From Oleiharenicola lentus (GTDB lineage Bacteria > Verrucomicrobiota > Verrucomicrobiia > Opitutales > Opitutaceae): a DNA stretch of 64,000 nucleotides. This document shows, piece after piece, positions 12,125 through 19,728 of this stretch. Under the pieces are notes generated by a model that ran no database searches, had not been told where the DNA came from, and worked only from the letters and a program-made list of their open reading frames with translations. The stretch is taken from the NCBI RefSeq assembly GCF_004118375.1, contig NZ_SDHX01000002.1, forward strand, positions 733,001 to 797,000, read 5' to 3'. Made by a program: the position numbers and the translations under genes. Numbering within the stretch: the first letter of the stretch is position 1; each line of letters starts with the position of its first letter.

Positions 12125-13305
12125 CGCCGGTCCCCGCCGCCCTCCGCGAAGTTCTCTCCCGCGCTCCGCAACTCCCCGCGGAGCGCGTGCCACTCGCGCA
12201 AGCGCTCGACCGCGTGCTGCGTGAGCCTGCGCGCGCCGACCTCGACTCGCCACCCTTCGACGCCTCCGCGATGGACGGCTACGCCCTGCGCGCCGCCGAC
12301 GCCCCGCAACCGCTTCGTCTCATCGGCGAATCCGCCGCCGGCGCCGCCTTTCCCGGCACCGTCGGCCCGGGCGAATGCGTCCGCATATTCACCGGCGCCC
12401 CCGTCCCCGCCGGCGCCGACTGCGTCGTGAAACAGGAGGATACCACCCGCGCCGGACCCAATGTTCGTATTACGAACATTGGGCCGTCAGGTGCCTTCAT
12501 CCGCCGCCGCGGTGAAAACCGCCGCACGGGCGACATCCTCGTCCCGGCCGGCACGCGCCTCGGGCCGCCCGAACTCGCGGCGCTGGCCTCGGCCGGCGTA
12601 ACTCAGCCGTCCGTCACGCTCCGCCCACGCGTGGCGCACGTCGTCACGGGCAACGAACTCGTCGCGCCCGACCGCACGCCCGCCGGCGCGCAGATCCGCG
12701 ACAGCAACTCCGCCCTCATAGCCGCCCTCGTCGCCCACCACGGCGGCGAACTAACCGCCCATGCCCACCTGCCTGACGACCTCGCCCCCGCGCAGGCTGC
12801 GCTCGCGGCGCTGCCCGAACATGATGTGCTGCTCATTTCCGGCGGCGCCAGCCTCGGCGACCACGACTTCGCGCGGCCGGCCCTAACGGCCCTCGGTTAC
12901 ACGCTGCACTTCCAACAGGTCAACCTCCGCCCCGGTAAGCCGCTCGTCTTTGCTAGCCGCGGCGACCGCCTCGCCTTCGCCCTGCCCGGCAACCCGGTCT
13001 CGCACTGGGTCACGTTTAATCTCTTCGTCGCCCCGCTCCTGCAAAAGCTCGCCACGGGACTCGACGCCGGCCCGACGCGCCTGCGCGGACGCCTCGCTCC
13101 CGGTGGCCCGCTGCCGCCGCCCGACGCCCGCCAGACCATCTGGCCCGCCCGCGTCGCTCTCGTGGACGGTGAACCCCACGTCACCCTGCTCACCCTCGCC
13201 AGCTCCGGCGACAGCAGCGGCCTCGTCGGCGCCAATGCGCTCGTGCCGCTGCCGGCAAACGGTCTCGACCCGGCACAACCGATAGAATTCATCGACTGCT
13301 CGTAG
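12115..13305 (+). CDS. moeA: Molybdopterin molybdenumtransferase MoeA
   Basis: Inserts molybdate into adenylated molybdopterin. Family landmarks: [14 protein letters not shown] near residue 42, [48 protein letters not shown] and [12 protein letters not shown]. The 396 residues fit the four-domain MoeA/gephyrin-E fold. The ATG at 12115 lies inside the end of iorB. A perfect palindrome (12457-12483) lies in the coding sequence, encoding NVRITNIG in a variable beta region before FIRRRGEN; the protein does not appear lengthened by it. The same palindrome occurs in an unrelated gene at 23888. Confidence 0.95.
   Translation: MELTPVPAALREVLSRAPQLPAERVPLAQALDRVLREPARADLDSPPFDASAMDGYALRAADAPQPLRLIGESAAGAAFPGTVGPGECVRIFTGAPVPAGADCVVKQEDTTRAGPNVRITNIGPSGAFIRRRGENRRTGDILVPAGTRLGPPELAALASAGVTQPSVTLRPRVAHVVTGNELVAPDRTPAGAQIRDSNSALIAALVAHHGGELTAHAHLPDDLAPAQAALAALPEHDVLLISGGASLGDHDFARPALTALGYTLHFQQVNLRPGKPLVFASRGDRLAFALPGNPVSHWVTFNLFVAPLLQKLATGLDAGPTRLRGRLAPGGPLPPPDARQTIWPARVALVDGEPHVTLLTLASSGDSSGLVGANALVPLPANGLDPAQPIEFIDCS
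12457..12483. repeat. Intragenic palindrome, copy 1 (in moeA)
   Basis: Perfect 13-nt arms, CCCAATGTTCGTA and TACGAACATTGGG, around one T. It is in frame inside moeA and encodes N-V-R-I-T-N-I-G. A copy with at least 12-nt arms is at 23888-23912, inside the FG-GAP/ASPIC gene. Confidence 0.9.
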
Positions 13306-13363
13306 GCTGGTTTTTGCGCTTTTTGTGCTTCTTGTGGCCAATCCTTCCGTCTCTGATTTCCCC

Positions 13364-13810
13364 ATGCCCGACTTCTCCCACCTCGATCCCGCCGGCGGCG
13401 CCCGCATGGTGGATGTCGGCGCCAAGCCCGACCAGCAGCGCACCGCCGTGGCCGAGGGCCGCCTGACCTGCTCACCGAAGACCATCGAGCTGCTGCGCGC
13501 CAAGGCCCTGCCGAAAGGCGACGTGCTCACCGTTGCCAAGATCGCCGGCATCCAGGCCGCCAAGAACACCGCCCAACTCATCCCGCTCTGCCACCCCCTC
13601 GCGCTCAGCCATGTGGACGTCGATTTCACCGTCGCTGACGATGGCATCGGCATCCGCGCCACCGCGCGCCTCACCGGCAAGACCGGCGTCGAAATGGAAG
13701 CGCTCACCGCCGTCTCCGTCGCCGCCCTCACCCTCTACGACATGTGCAAGGCCGTGGACAAAGCCATGTCCATCGGCGGTATCCGGGTGGTGGAGAAGAC
13801 CAAGGCCTAA
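13364..13810 (+). CDS. moaC: Cyclic pyranopterin monophosphate synthase MoaC
   Basis: Second enzyme of Moco synthesis; acts on the MoaA product to form cPMP. Visible signatures: [52 protein letters not shown] and [20 protein letters not shown], which carries the active-site residues at the hexamer interface. I start at 13364 (MPDFSHLDP), giving 148 residues, close to the usual ~160; the frame is open 13 codons further but that part is not conserved. It lies 58 nt after moeA, probably in the same transcript. Confidence 0.96.
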   Translation: MPDFSHLDPAGGARMVDVGAKPDQQRTAVAEGRLTCSPKTIELLRAKALPKGDVLTVAKIAGIQAAKNTAQLIPLCHPLALSHVDVDFTVADDGIGIRATARLTGKTGVEMEALTAVSVAALTLYDMCKAVDKAMSIGGIRVVEKTKA

Positions 13811-13955
13811 GGATTTTACCACGAATGGACACGAATGGACACGAATCAGGTGGAGGGCCCGTCTCCCGACGGGCCGCGGCCCAGCTGGAGCTGGACCCTC
13901 CAGCAATCTCCCGCCCTTCTGTGTGTTCCGTGTATTCCGTGGTTAACCAATAGCT
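13811..13955. repeat. Word-array element, CACGAAT type, with nested hairpin element
   Basis: Left arm: the 10-nt word ACGAATGGAC at 13821 and 13831, then ACGAATCAGG at 13841, preceded by TTTTACC. Right arm (about 13921-13950): 9-nt words GTGTGTTCC, GTGTATTCC, GTGGTTAAC. Read on the other strand, the right arm gives the same kind of word, so the arms are inverted. Between them sits the TGGAGGG element at 13851-13902. It fills almost the whole moaC-mog spacer. Confidence 0.8.
13851..13902. repeat. TGGAGGG two-hairpin element nested in a word-array element
   Basis: Outer inverted ends TGGAGGG and CCCTCCA. Hairpin 1 is GGCCCGTC, TCCC, GACGGGCC; hairpin 2 is CCAGCT, GG, AGCTGG. The plan is the same as the 3581/9286 family (outer ends plus two hairpins), with other sequences. 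It sits exactly between the two arms of the CACGAAT element. Confidence 0.75.
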
Positions 13956-13958
13956 CCC

Positions 13959-14477
13959 ATGAAAGTCGCCCGCATCACCCTAAGCGACCGCGCCGCCAAC
14001 GGCGTCTATGCCGACGAGAGCGGCCCGGAGATCGAGCGCGTCACCGCGAGCCATTTCACCGAGCCGCTCGATTGGGTCCGCGTGCTCCTGCGCGACGACC
14101 GCGCGCAGCTCGAAGCCGCGCTCATCCGGCTGGCCGACGTCGAGCAGTGCCCGCTCATCATCACCACTGGCGGCACCGGGCCCTCCGCGCGCGACGTCAC
14201 GCCCGAGGCCACGCGCGCCGTGCTCGAGAAGGAATTGCCCGGCTTCGGCGAGGTGATGCGGATGCACAGCTACGAAAAGGTGAAGACCGCCATCCTCTCC
14301 CGCGCCACCGCCGGCGTGCGCGGACGCTCCCTCATCATCAACCTCCCCGGCCGCCCGCGCGCCATCGGCGAGTGCCTGCCGCTCATCGTCCCCGCCATCG
14401 CCGAGGCCATCGACCATATCGCCGGCTTCCGACCCGGCTTGGTCAACGAGGTCTTCAAAGCGCCATGCCGGCCCTGA
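13959..14477 (+). CDS. mog: Molybdopterin adenylyltransferase Mog
   Basis: Adenylates molybdopterin before MoeA loads molybdenum. The TTGGTGPSARDVTPEATR block, LPGFGEVMR and the later INLPGRPRAIGECLPLI match Mog rather than the shorter-signature MoaB. At 172 residues it is slightly below E. coli Mog (~195) but complete. The ATG at 13959 follows a repeat-filled spacer. Its stop overlaps the permease start by 13 nt, so mog and the molybdate permease are coupled. Confidence 0.93.
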   Translation: MKVARITLSDRAANGVYADESGPEIERVTASHFTEPLDWVRVLLRDDRAQLEAALIRLADVEQCPLIITTGGTGPSARDVTPEATRAVLEKELPGFGEVMRMHSYEKVKTAILSRATAGVRGRSLIINLPGRPRAIGECLPLIVPAIAEAIDHIAGFRPGLVNEVFKAPCRP

Positions 14478-15616
14478 AAAGGCTGCGCTTCGACCGGCAT
14501 GAATTCGCCGGAGCATTCGGCGACATCGGCACCGACCTGCCGTTGATCGCCGGCATCCTGCTCGCGACCGGACTCGATCCGGCAGGCGTGTTCATCGCCT
14601 TCGGCCTCGCGCAAATCGCCTCGGGCCTGCTCTACGGACTGCCCATGCCGGTGCAGCCGCTCAAGGCCATGGCCGTCGTCGTGATCGCGGGCCAGGCCTC
14701 CGGCGCGCAACTGCAGCTTGCGGGGCTGATGATCGGTGCGCTCATGCTGGCGCTCGCTCACTCCGGTCTGCTCGACCGGTTGCAACGGCTCATCCCCGTG
14801 CTCGTCGTGCGCGGCATCCAAGCCGGCCTCGGCATCGCACTCGCCCGCACGGCCCTGGGCTTGACCGGACGCGAAGGCAACCTGGGCTGGATCGCAGCCG
14901 GGGCCGCGGTGGCGGTGCTGGTGTGGCTTCGCAGCCACCAACACTTCCCCGGGGCGCTCGTAGTTGTCGGCGCGGGCGCGCTCTGGGCGGCGTTCGCCCG
15001 GATTGACTGGAACGTGATCAGTCACGGCTTCGGTCTGGTGCTGCCCACGCCCGCCGCCCTGCCCTGGGACCAATGGGCCGCCGCCCTCACGTTGCTCGTG
15101 CTTCCCCAGGTACCCTTGTCGCTGTCGAACTCCGTCATCGCCACCCAGCGCACGGTGGCCGACCTTTTCCCGGATCGGCCGGTGACCCTGCGCGGCATAG
15201 GGGGCACCTACGGCGTCATCAACCTGCTGTCCCCCTGGCTTGGCGGCATTCCCATGTGCCACGGCTGCGGCGGGCTCGCCGGCTACTACGCGCTGGGGGC
15301 TCGTACAGGCGGTTCAGTCGTCATCTACGGTGCGCTTTACCTGGTGGTGGGTGCGCTGTTCAGCGGAGCCTTCCAGGAGGTGTTGCGTGCCTTTCCCGCC
15401 CCGGTGCTCGGTGCGATCCTCTTGGTCGAGGCGGGCGTGCTGCTCTTGCTCCTGCGCGAGGTGCCTCGCACGCCGCTGGCCCTGGGCATCGCCGCGGTGG
15501 TCGCGCTCGTTTGCGTTTTCGCTCCGCAAGGCTACCTCACGGGCATGATCGTGGGTTGCATCCTCTTCTATTCCCTGCGTCGCTGGCTCCCCGCCCCAGC
15601 GCGCCCCGCCGGCTGA
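14465..15616 (+). CDS. MOT1-type molybdate permease (SulP-related)
   Basis: About 383 residues, nearly all hydrophobic helices (10-12 predicted by eye). Signatures of the molybdate transporter 1 family: FGDIGTDLPL near the N-terminus, MPVQPLKAM, LPLQVPLSLSNSV-like block (read PQVPLSLSNSV) and IPMCHGCGGLAGYYALGART. The family lacks the STAS domain of sulfate permeases, and none is seen here. Position between mog and moaA, overlapping mog, strongly supports molybdate as substrate. It likely replaces a ModABC importer, none of which is in the window. Sulfate or tungstate transport remains possible. Confidence 0.85.
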   Translation: MPALKRLRFDRHEFAGAFGDIGTDLPLIAGILLATGLDPAGVFIAFGLAQIASGLLYGLPMPVQPLKAMAVVVIAGQASGAQLQLAGLMIGALMLALAHSGLLDRLQRLIPVLVVRGIQAGLGIALARTALGLTGREGNLGWIAAGAAVAVLVWLRSHQHFPGALVVVGAGALWAAFARIDWNVISHGFGLVLPTPAALPWDQWAAALTLLVLPQVPLSLSNSVIATQRTVADLFPDRPVTLRGIGGTYGVINLLSPWLGGIPMCHGCGGLAGYYALGARTGGSVVIYGALYLVVGALFSGAFQEVLRAFPAPVLGAILLVEAGVLLLLLREVPRTPLALGIAAVVALVCVFAPQGYLTGMIVGCILFYSLRRWLPAPARPAG

Positions 15617-15619
15617 GCC

Positions 15620-16600
15620 ATGCCCCTCGACCAATACAACCGCGACATCGACTACCTGCGCATCTCGCTGACGGATGCCTGCAACCTGCGGTGCGTGTAT
15701 TGCATGCCGGAGGACATGACTTTCCGGCCGCGGCATGAACTCCTGAGCGACGACGAGCTGCGCCGCCTGATCACGCTCTTCGGTTCGCTGGGTTTCCGGA
15801 AGATCCGCTTCACCGGCGGCGAGCCCACCCTGCGCTCCGGTCTGGTGGACCTCGTGCGCCACGCGACCAGCACCCCGGGCATCACCACCGTCGGCCTCAC
15901 CACCAACGGCGTGCTCCTCGACAAGCTCGCCCAGCCGCTCCGTGACGCCGGCCTGCAGACGGTCAACATCTCCATCGACAGCCTCGACGAGGACAAATTC
16001 CGGAAACTAACCCGCTGGGGCAACCTGCGCGACGTCCGCGCCGGCCTCGACGCCGCCGCCCGCGCCGGCCTGCGCGTGAAGCTCAACGCCGTCGTCTGCC
16101 GCGGCGTGAACGACGGCCCCGACGTGATCGAACTGGCCCGCCTAACCCTGGCCAATCCGTGGCAGGTGCGATTCATCGAACAGATGCCCTTTGGCAACAA
16201 TTCGGACTTCCAGACCAAGGGTATGGTCAGCGAGGCTGAGTTGGTGGCGCTTCTCGAAAAGACCTTCGGTAAACTCGAGCTCGTCAACGACGGCAAACTC
16301 GACGGCGAGGCGCGCCTCTACCGCCTGCCCGGCGCGCAGGGCGCACTCGGTTTTATCAGCCCCGTCTCCGCGCCCTTCTGTGCCGCGTGCAACCGCATGC
16401 GCCTGACCGCCGACGGCGTGCTGCGCCTCTGCCTCCTGCGCGACAACGAGATCAACCTGCTCAACCACCTCCGCGGCGGCGCGAGCGACCAGGTCATCGC
16501 CGACTGCATCCGCGGCGCCGTGCACGAGAAGCCCTGGGGCCACGGCCTCGCCCAGCACCTCATCCCCGCCGCCCGCGGCATGTCCCAAATCGGCGGATGA
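15620..16600 (+). CDS. moaA: GTP 3',8-cyclase MoaA
   Basis: Radical-SAM enzyme starting Moco synthesis from GTP. N-terminal cluster motif CNLRCVYC near residue 19-26; FTGGEPTLRSGL for SAM binding; the second, GTP-binding cluster is FCAACNRMRLTADG followed by LRLCLL. The C-terminus ends in Gly-Gly (SQIGG), the conserved activation tail. Length 326 is normal. It begins 3 nt after the permease stop, with MPLDQYNRDIDYLRISLTD typical of MoaA starts. Confidence 0.97.
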   Translation: MPLDQYNRDIDYLRISLTDACNLRCVYCMPEDMTFRPRHELLSDDELRRLITLFGSLGFRKIRFTGGEPTLRSGLVDLVRHATSTPGITTVGLTTNGVLLDKLAQPLRDAGLQTVNISIDSLDEDKFRKLTRWGNLRDVRAGLDAAARAGLRVKLNAVVCRGVNDGPDVIELARLTLANPWQVRFIEQMPFGNNSDFQTKGMVSEAELVALLEKTFGKLELVNDGKLDGEARLYRLPGAQGALGFISPVSAPFCAACNRMRLTADGVLRLCLLRDNEINLLNHLRGGASDQVIADCIRGAVHEKPWGHGLAQHLIPAARGMSQIGG

Positions 16601-16604
16601 TTTT

Positions 16605-16671
16605 AACCACTAATCTCCACTAATATTTCACTAATCCGATCCAATTAGTGCCTCATTAGTGGCTATGAGTG
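16605..16671. repeat. Word-array element, CACTAAT type
   Basis: Left arm: CCACTAATCT, CCACTAATAT, TTCACTAATC (10-nt period). Right arm: ATTAGTGCCTC, ATTAGTGGCT, ATGAGTGGT. The arms are inverted copies with about 8 nt between them. It fills the moaA-moaD spacer, and its right end supplies alternative start codons (GTG at 16659, ATG at 16665) in frame with moaD. Confidence 0.8.
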
Positions 16672-16679
16672 GTTTCAAG

Positions 16680-16937
16680 ATGTCTCAGCCTTTTCGACAG
16701 ATTCACGTCCGTTTCTTTGCCATCCTGCGCGAGCAGGCGGGCGTGCCCACGCTCACGGTCGAGAGTGCCGCGCCGGATGCCTCCGCGCTCTACGCAGAAC
16801 TGCAGCAGCGGCATCCCGGCCTGAGCTTCCCGGCCCATTTGCTGAAAGTCTCTATCAACGAGCGCTACGTCGAGCTCACCACGCCGCTCGCCGCCGGTGA
16901 TCGAGTGGTCTTCATCCCGCCCGTGGCCGGCGGCTGA
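16680..16937 (+). CDS. moaD: Molybdopterin synthase sulfur-carrier subunit MoaD
   Basis: Small ubiquitin-like sulfur carrier; its C-terminal Gly-Gly (PPVAGG) is adenylated and thiocarboxylated, then donates sulfur to cPMP with MoaE. The body HVRFFAILREQAG and INERYVELTTPLAAGDRVVFIPP fit the fold. I prefer the ATG at 16680 (85 residues); in-frame starts at 16659 (GTG) and 16665 (ATG) fall within the CACTAAT repeat and would add repeat-derived residues. The partner MoaE is fused to the activating enzyme in the next gene. Confidence 0.92.
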   Translation: MSQPFRQIHVRFFAILREQAGVPTLTVESAAPDASALYAELQQRHPGLSFPAHLLKVSINERYVELTTPLAAGDRVVFIPPVAGG

Positions 16938-16950
16938 GCACCGGCCAGTT

Positions 16951-17048
16951 GGAAGTTGAAGATGAAAGTTGAAGTCAGCCTGCCTACTTTCGTTTAAGGC
17001 CGATTGAGCTGCCTGGTGCTTCAACTTAAACTTACCACTTAAACTTTC
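16951..17048. repeat. Word-array element, AAGTTGA type
   Basis: Left arm GGAAGTTGAAGATGAAAG continuing with TTGAAG (period about 7). Right arm has ACTTAA / ACTTACC / ACTTAA / ACTTTCC words, roughly inverted to the left arm. It occupies the moaD to moaE-moeB spacer and ends 3 nt before the next start codon. A one-armed relative is at 54762-54796. Confidence 0.7.
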
Positions 17049-17051
17049 CCA

Positions 17052-18515
17052 ATGTTCGAACTGACCGCCCAGCCCATCGACTCCGCCGCCCTGCAGGCGC
17101 GGCTCACCGCCCCCGAGGCCGGGGCACTGACGATCTTCGAGGGCCGCGTGCGCAACCACCACCTGGGCAAACCGGTTACGAAGCTCGAATACGAGGCCTT
17201 CGACGACATGGCCCGACTCGAGGGCGAGGCCATCACCACCGAAACGGAGCGGATTTATCCCGGAACCAAGGTTCTCTGCGTCCATCGCACGGGCTCTCTC
17301 ACTATCGGCGAAGCCGCGGTGTGGATCGGCATTGCCTCGGCGCACCGTCAGGCCGGCTTCGCCGCGTGCCGCCACGTGATCGAGGAAATCAAGCTCCGCC
17401 TGCCCGTCTGGAAGAAGGAGCATCACCCCGACGGCGCCGCCGAATGGGTGAACTGCACCGTCGAGGCTGCCACCCTGCCGGCTAACGACGAACTCACCGC
17501 CCGCCAAGCCGCCCTGCCCGAGGTCGGCGCCGCCGGCCAGGCCAAGCTCGCCGCTGCTCGGGTCTTGATCATCGGCGTCGGTGGACTCGGCTGCCCGGCC
17601 TCCGTTTATCTTGCCGGGGCCGGCATCGGCCACCTCACGCTCGTGGACGGCGGCAAGATCGAGCGCTCCAACCTGCAGCGGCAGATCCTTTTCACCACCG
17701 CCGAACTCGGCGCACCCAAGGCCCTCGCGGCCGCCGCGCGCCTGCGCCTGCACAATCCCTCCGTGCGCGTAACCAGCCACGAGGGCGAACTCACGCCGCA
17801 CAACGCCCGCGCGCTCGTTGCGGGCCAGAGCGTGGTGCTCGACTGCACCGACAACTTCGCCACGCGCTTCCTATTGCACGACACCTGCCTCGCGCTCGGC
17901 GTGCCGCTCGTTTCCGCCGCCGTGCACCGCTTCGAAGGCACGCTCGATGTCTTTCGTCAGGGCCACGGCGGCTGCTTGCACTGCCACGGCCAAGGCCGCC
18001 GTGCCGCCGACCTCGACACCGCCGGCAACTGTGCGGGTGGACCGGTCTTCGGCCCGGCCGTCGGCGTGCTGGGCGTGATGCAGGCCGCCGAGGCCCTCAA
18101 GCTCCTGCTCGGTCGCGAGCGCGAAAGCCCCCGCCAGAGCCGATTGATCAACCTGCTCGACGGTTCGCAACTCACCATCGCCCGCGAGGCCCGCCCCGAC
18201 TGTCCCATCTGCTCGCGCCTCGACCAGCTCCAGGCCGCAAAGCCGGTCGCCGTCAGCGACACGTCGCTCTTTCTCGCTGCCACCGGAGTCGCCGCCCTGG
18301 GCCCGACTGCCCAATCGCTCTACCTCACCGAGCCCGGCGAATCCGCCCCGGCCGGCGTTACGAGCGCGTCAGCGCTCGATCTCGCCCGCCTGCGCGAAGT
18401 CGCCGCCGCCGGCCCGCTCGTGCTCACCTGCCGCTATGGCGTCCGCAGCGCCGCCCTCGCCCGCCTCCTCCGCGCCGAAGGCAACGCCCATGTCTTCGCC
18501 CTGACCCAAAGCTGA
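17052..18515 (+). CDS. MoaE-MoeB-rhodanese fusion protein
   Basis: Three Moco steps appear in one 487-residue chain. Residues 1-140 are MoaE, the catalytic molybdopterin synthase subunit (FEGRVRNHHLGK, LEYEAFDDMA, PVWKKEHHPDGAAEWVNC with the active-site Lys). Residues 155-400 are a MoeB/ThiF adenylating enzyme: GVGGLGC near 175, RSNLQRQILF near 206 and zinc Cys pairs near 308 (CLHC) and 384 (CPIC). Residues 440-487 are the second half of a rhodanese domain with an active-site-like Cys at about 460 (LTCRYGVRSAAL); the DVREPxE half is missing. It lies directly after moaD, so both the partner and activator of MoaD are in one protein. MoaE-MoeB fusion is clear; the rhodanese function is inferred. 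Confidence 0.9.
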   Translation: MFELTAQPIDSAALQARLTAPEAGALTIFEGRVRNHHLGKPVTKLEYEAFDDMARLEGEAITTETERIYPGTKVLCVHRTGSLTIGEAAVWIGIASAHRQAGFAACRHVIEEIKLRLPVWKKEHHPDGAAEWVNCTVEAATLPANDELTARQAALPEVGAAGQAKLAAARVLIIGVGGLGCPASVYLAGAGIGHLTLVDGGKIERSNLQRQILFTTAELGAPKALAAAARLRLHNPSVRVTSHEGELTPHNARALVAGQSVVLDCTDNFATRFLLHDTCLALGVPLVSAAVHRFEGTLDVFRQGHGGCLHCHGQGRRAADLDTAGNCAGGPVFGPAVGVLGVMQAAEALKLLLGRERESPRQSRLINLLDGSQLTIAREARPDCPICSRLDQLQAAKPVAVSDTSLFLAATGVAALGPTAQSLYLTEPGESAPAGVTSASALDLARLREVAAAGPLVLTCRYGVRSAALARLLRAEGNAHVFALTQS

Positions 18516-18540
18516 AATGCACGGCAAAGGCAGAGAAGTT

Positions 18541-18739
18541 GAACCACTAATCGGTTCCGGCAAGGGCCGAAACCTTGTTCCAGCAGCTCTGCCTTATCGG
18601 CTCCGCGGTGAGGAATTTGGGCCAGCTTATCGCAGGCCTTTCAGTGCCGCGATTAGCGGCACCCCTAAATCAAATCCGGAGGCGATTAGCCGAAGGGGAC
18701 TCTGAAGGATTCCTCTTTGAGGAATCCCATTAGTGGTTC
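18541..18739. repeat. Long inverted-repeat element, CACTAAT ends
   Basis: Perfect 11-nt ends GAACCACTAAT (18541-18551) and ATTAGTGGTTC (18729-18739), 199 nt overall. The interior holds two further hairpins: GTGCCGC, GATTA, GCGGCAC, and GGATTCCTC, TTT, GAGGAATCC (18707-18727). No gene is visible inside. The ends use the same word as the 16605 element, but only once each. The right end abuts the xdhC 5' end. Confidence 0.75.
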
Positions 18740-18756
18740 CAAACATGTTCCGTCTC

Positions 18757-19728
18757 ATGTCCGAAATTAACCGCATCCTCGCCGCCCTCGACTCCGCCAC
18801 CGGGCAGCCCGCGGCGCTGGCGACCTTGTTGAAGGTCGAAGGCTCATCCTACCGTCGCCCCGGCGCTCGCCTGCTCCTGCTGCCCGACGACACGCGGCTG
18901 GGTTCCATCAGCGGCGGCTGCCTGGAGGAGGATGTCATGGAACGCGCCCGCCGCGTGCTCGCCTCGGGTAAACCGGAACTCGCGGTTTACGACACCACCG
19001 CGGAGAACGATCTCGTCTGGGGCGTCGGCCTCGGGTGCCAAGGCGTCGTGCGCGTCCTCATCGAGCGGATTCCCATCGAACGCCCAGCGTGGATCGCCGC
19101 GCTCCGCGCCAACCTGCACGAACGGCGCGACACTTCCCTGATCGTGAACCAAGCCGGCACCCGTCTGGCCGAGGGTGAGGCCGTCGCGGATTGTGATTTC
19201 ATCGAAACCATTCCCGCCCCACCGGCGCTGATTCTCTGCGGTGCGGGCGATGACGCGCGTCCGCTCGCGCAGATGGCCAAGGCCACCGGCTGGCACGTGA
19301 CCGTGGCCGACGCCCGCGCCGCCTACGCCACCGCGGAACGTTTTCCTGACGCGGACCGCCTGATCGTCGCACCCGTCCCGCAACTCGCGGAGCAATTAGC
19401 CTTCGATGCCCGCACCTTCGCCGTGGTGATGACGCACCGCTATGCCGACGACCGGGAATTCCTGCGCGCGCTGCTGCCGCGCGACTTCGCCTACCTCGGC
19501 CAACTCGGCCCGCGCGTGCGCACCGACCGGATCCTGGACGAACTGAAAGCCGACGGCCTCGCGTTGGACGCGGGCGCCCTGGCCAAGCTCCACGCCCCCG
19601 TCGGCCTCGACCTCGGCGGCAGCACGCCGGAGACGGTGGCCCTCGCCATCCTCGCCGAGTTGGAAACCCGCCTGAACGGCCGAGCGCCCGGCCACCTCCG
19701 CGACCGCCCCGGCCCGATCCATGGCTGA
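18757..19728 (+). CDS. xdhC: XdhC-family Moco sulfuration/insertion factor
   Basis: Chaperone that delivers the sulfurated cofactor to xanthine-oxidase-family enzymes, here presumably IorB. The N-terminal XdhC/CoxI domain shows LLKVEGSSYRRPGARLLL and GSISGGCLEEDV; the C-terminal Rossmann domain begins ILCGAGDDARPLAQMA and continues with QLGPRVRTDRIL and APVGLDLGGSTPETVALAI. I use the ATG at 18757 (MSEINRILAAL, 323 residues); in-frame starts at 18733 (GTG) and 18745 lie at the repeat edge. Its stop overlaps the next start by 8 nt. Confidence 0.92.
   Translation: MSEINRILAALDSATGQPAALATLLKVEGSSYRRPGARLLLLPDDTRLGSISGGCLEEDVMERARRVLASGKPELAVYDTTAENDLVWGVGLGCQGVVRVLIERIPIERPAWIAALRANLHERRDTSLIVNQAGTRLAEGEAVADCDFIETIPAPPALILCGAGDDARPLAQMAKATGWHVTVADARAAYATAERFPDADRLIVAPVPQLAEQLAFDARTFAVVMTHRYADDREFLRALLPRDFAYLGQLGPRVRTDRILDELKADGLALDAGALAKLHAPVGLDLGGSTPETVALAILAELETRLNGRAPGHLRDRPGPIHG

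Noticed and set aside
13811-13955. CRISPR array
   Set aside because: The words are 9-10 nt, direct repeats without spacers of constant length, and no cas gene is in the window.
16659-16679. Earlier starts for moaD (GTG 16659, ATG 16665)
   Set aside because: They lie in the repeat element and would add residues absent from MoaD proteins; kept only as alternatives.
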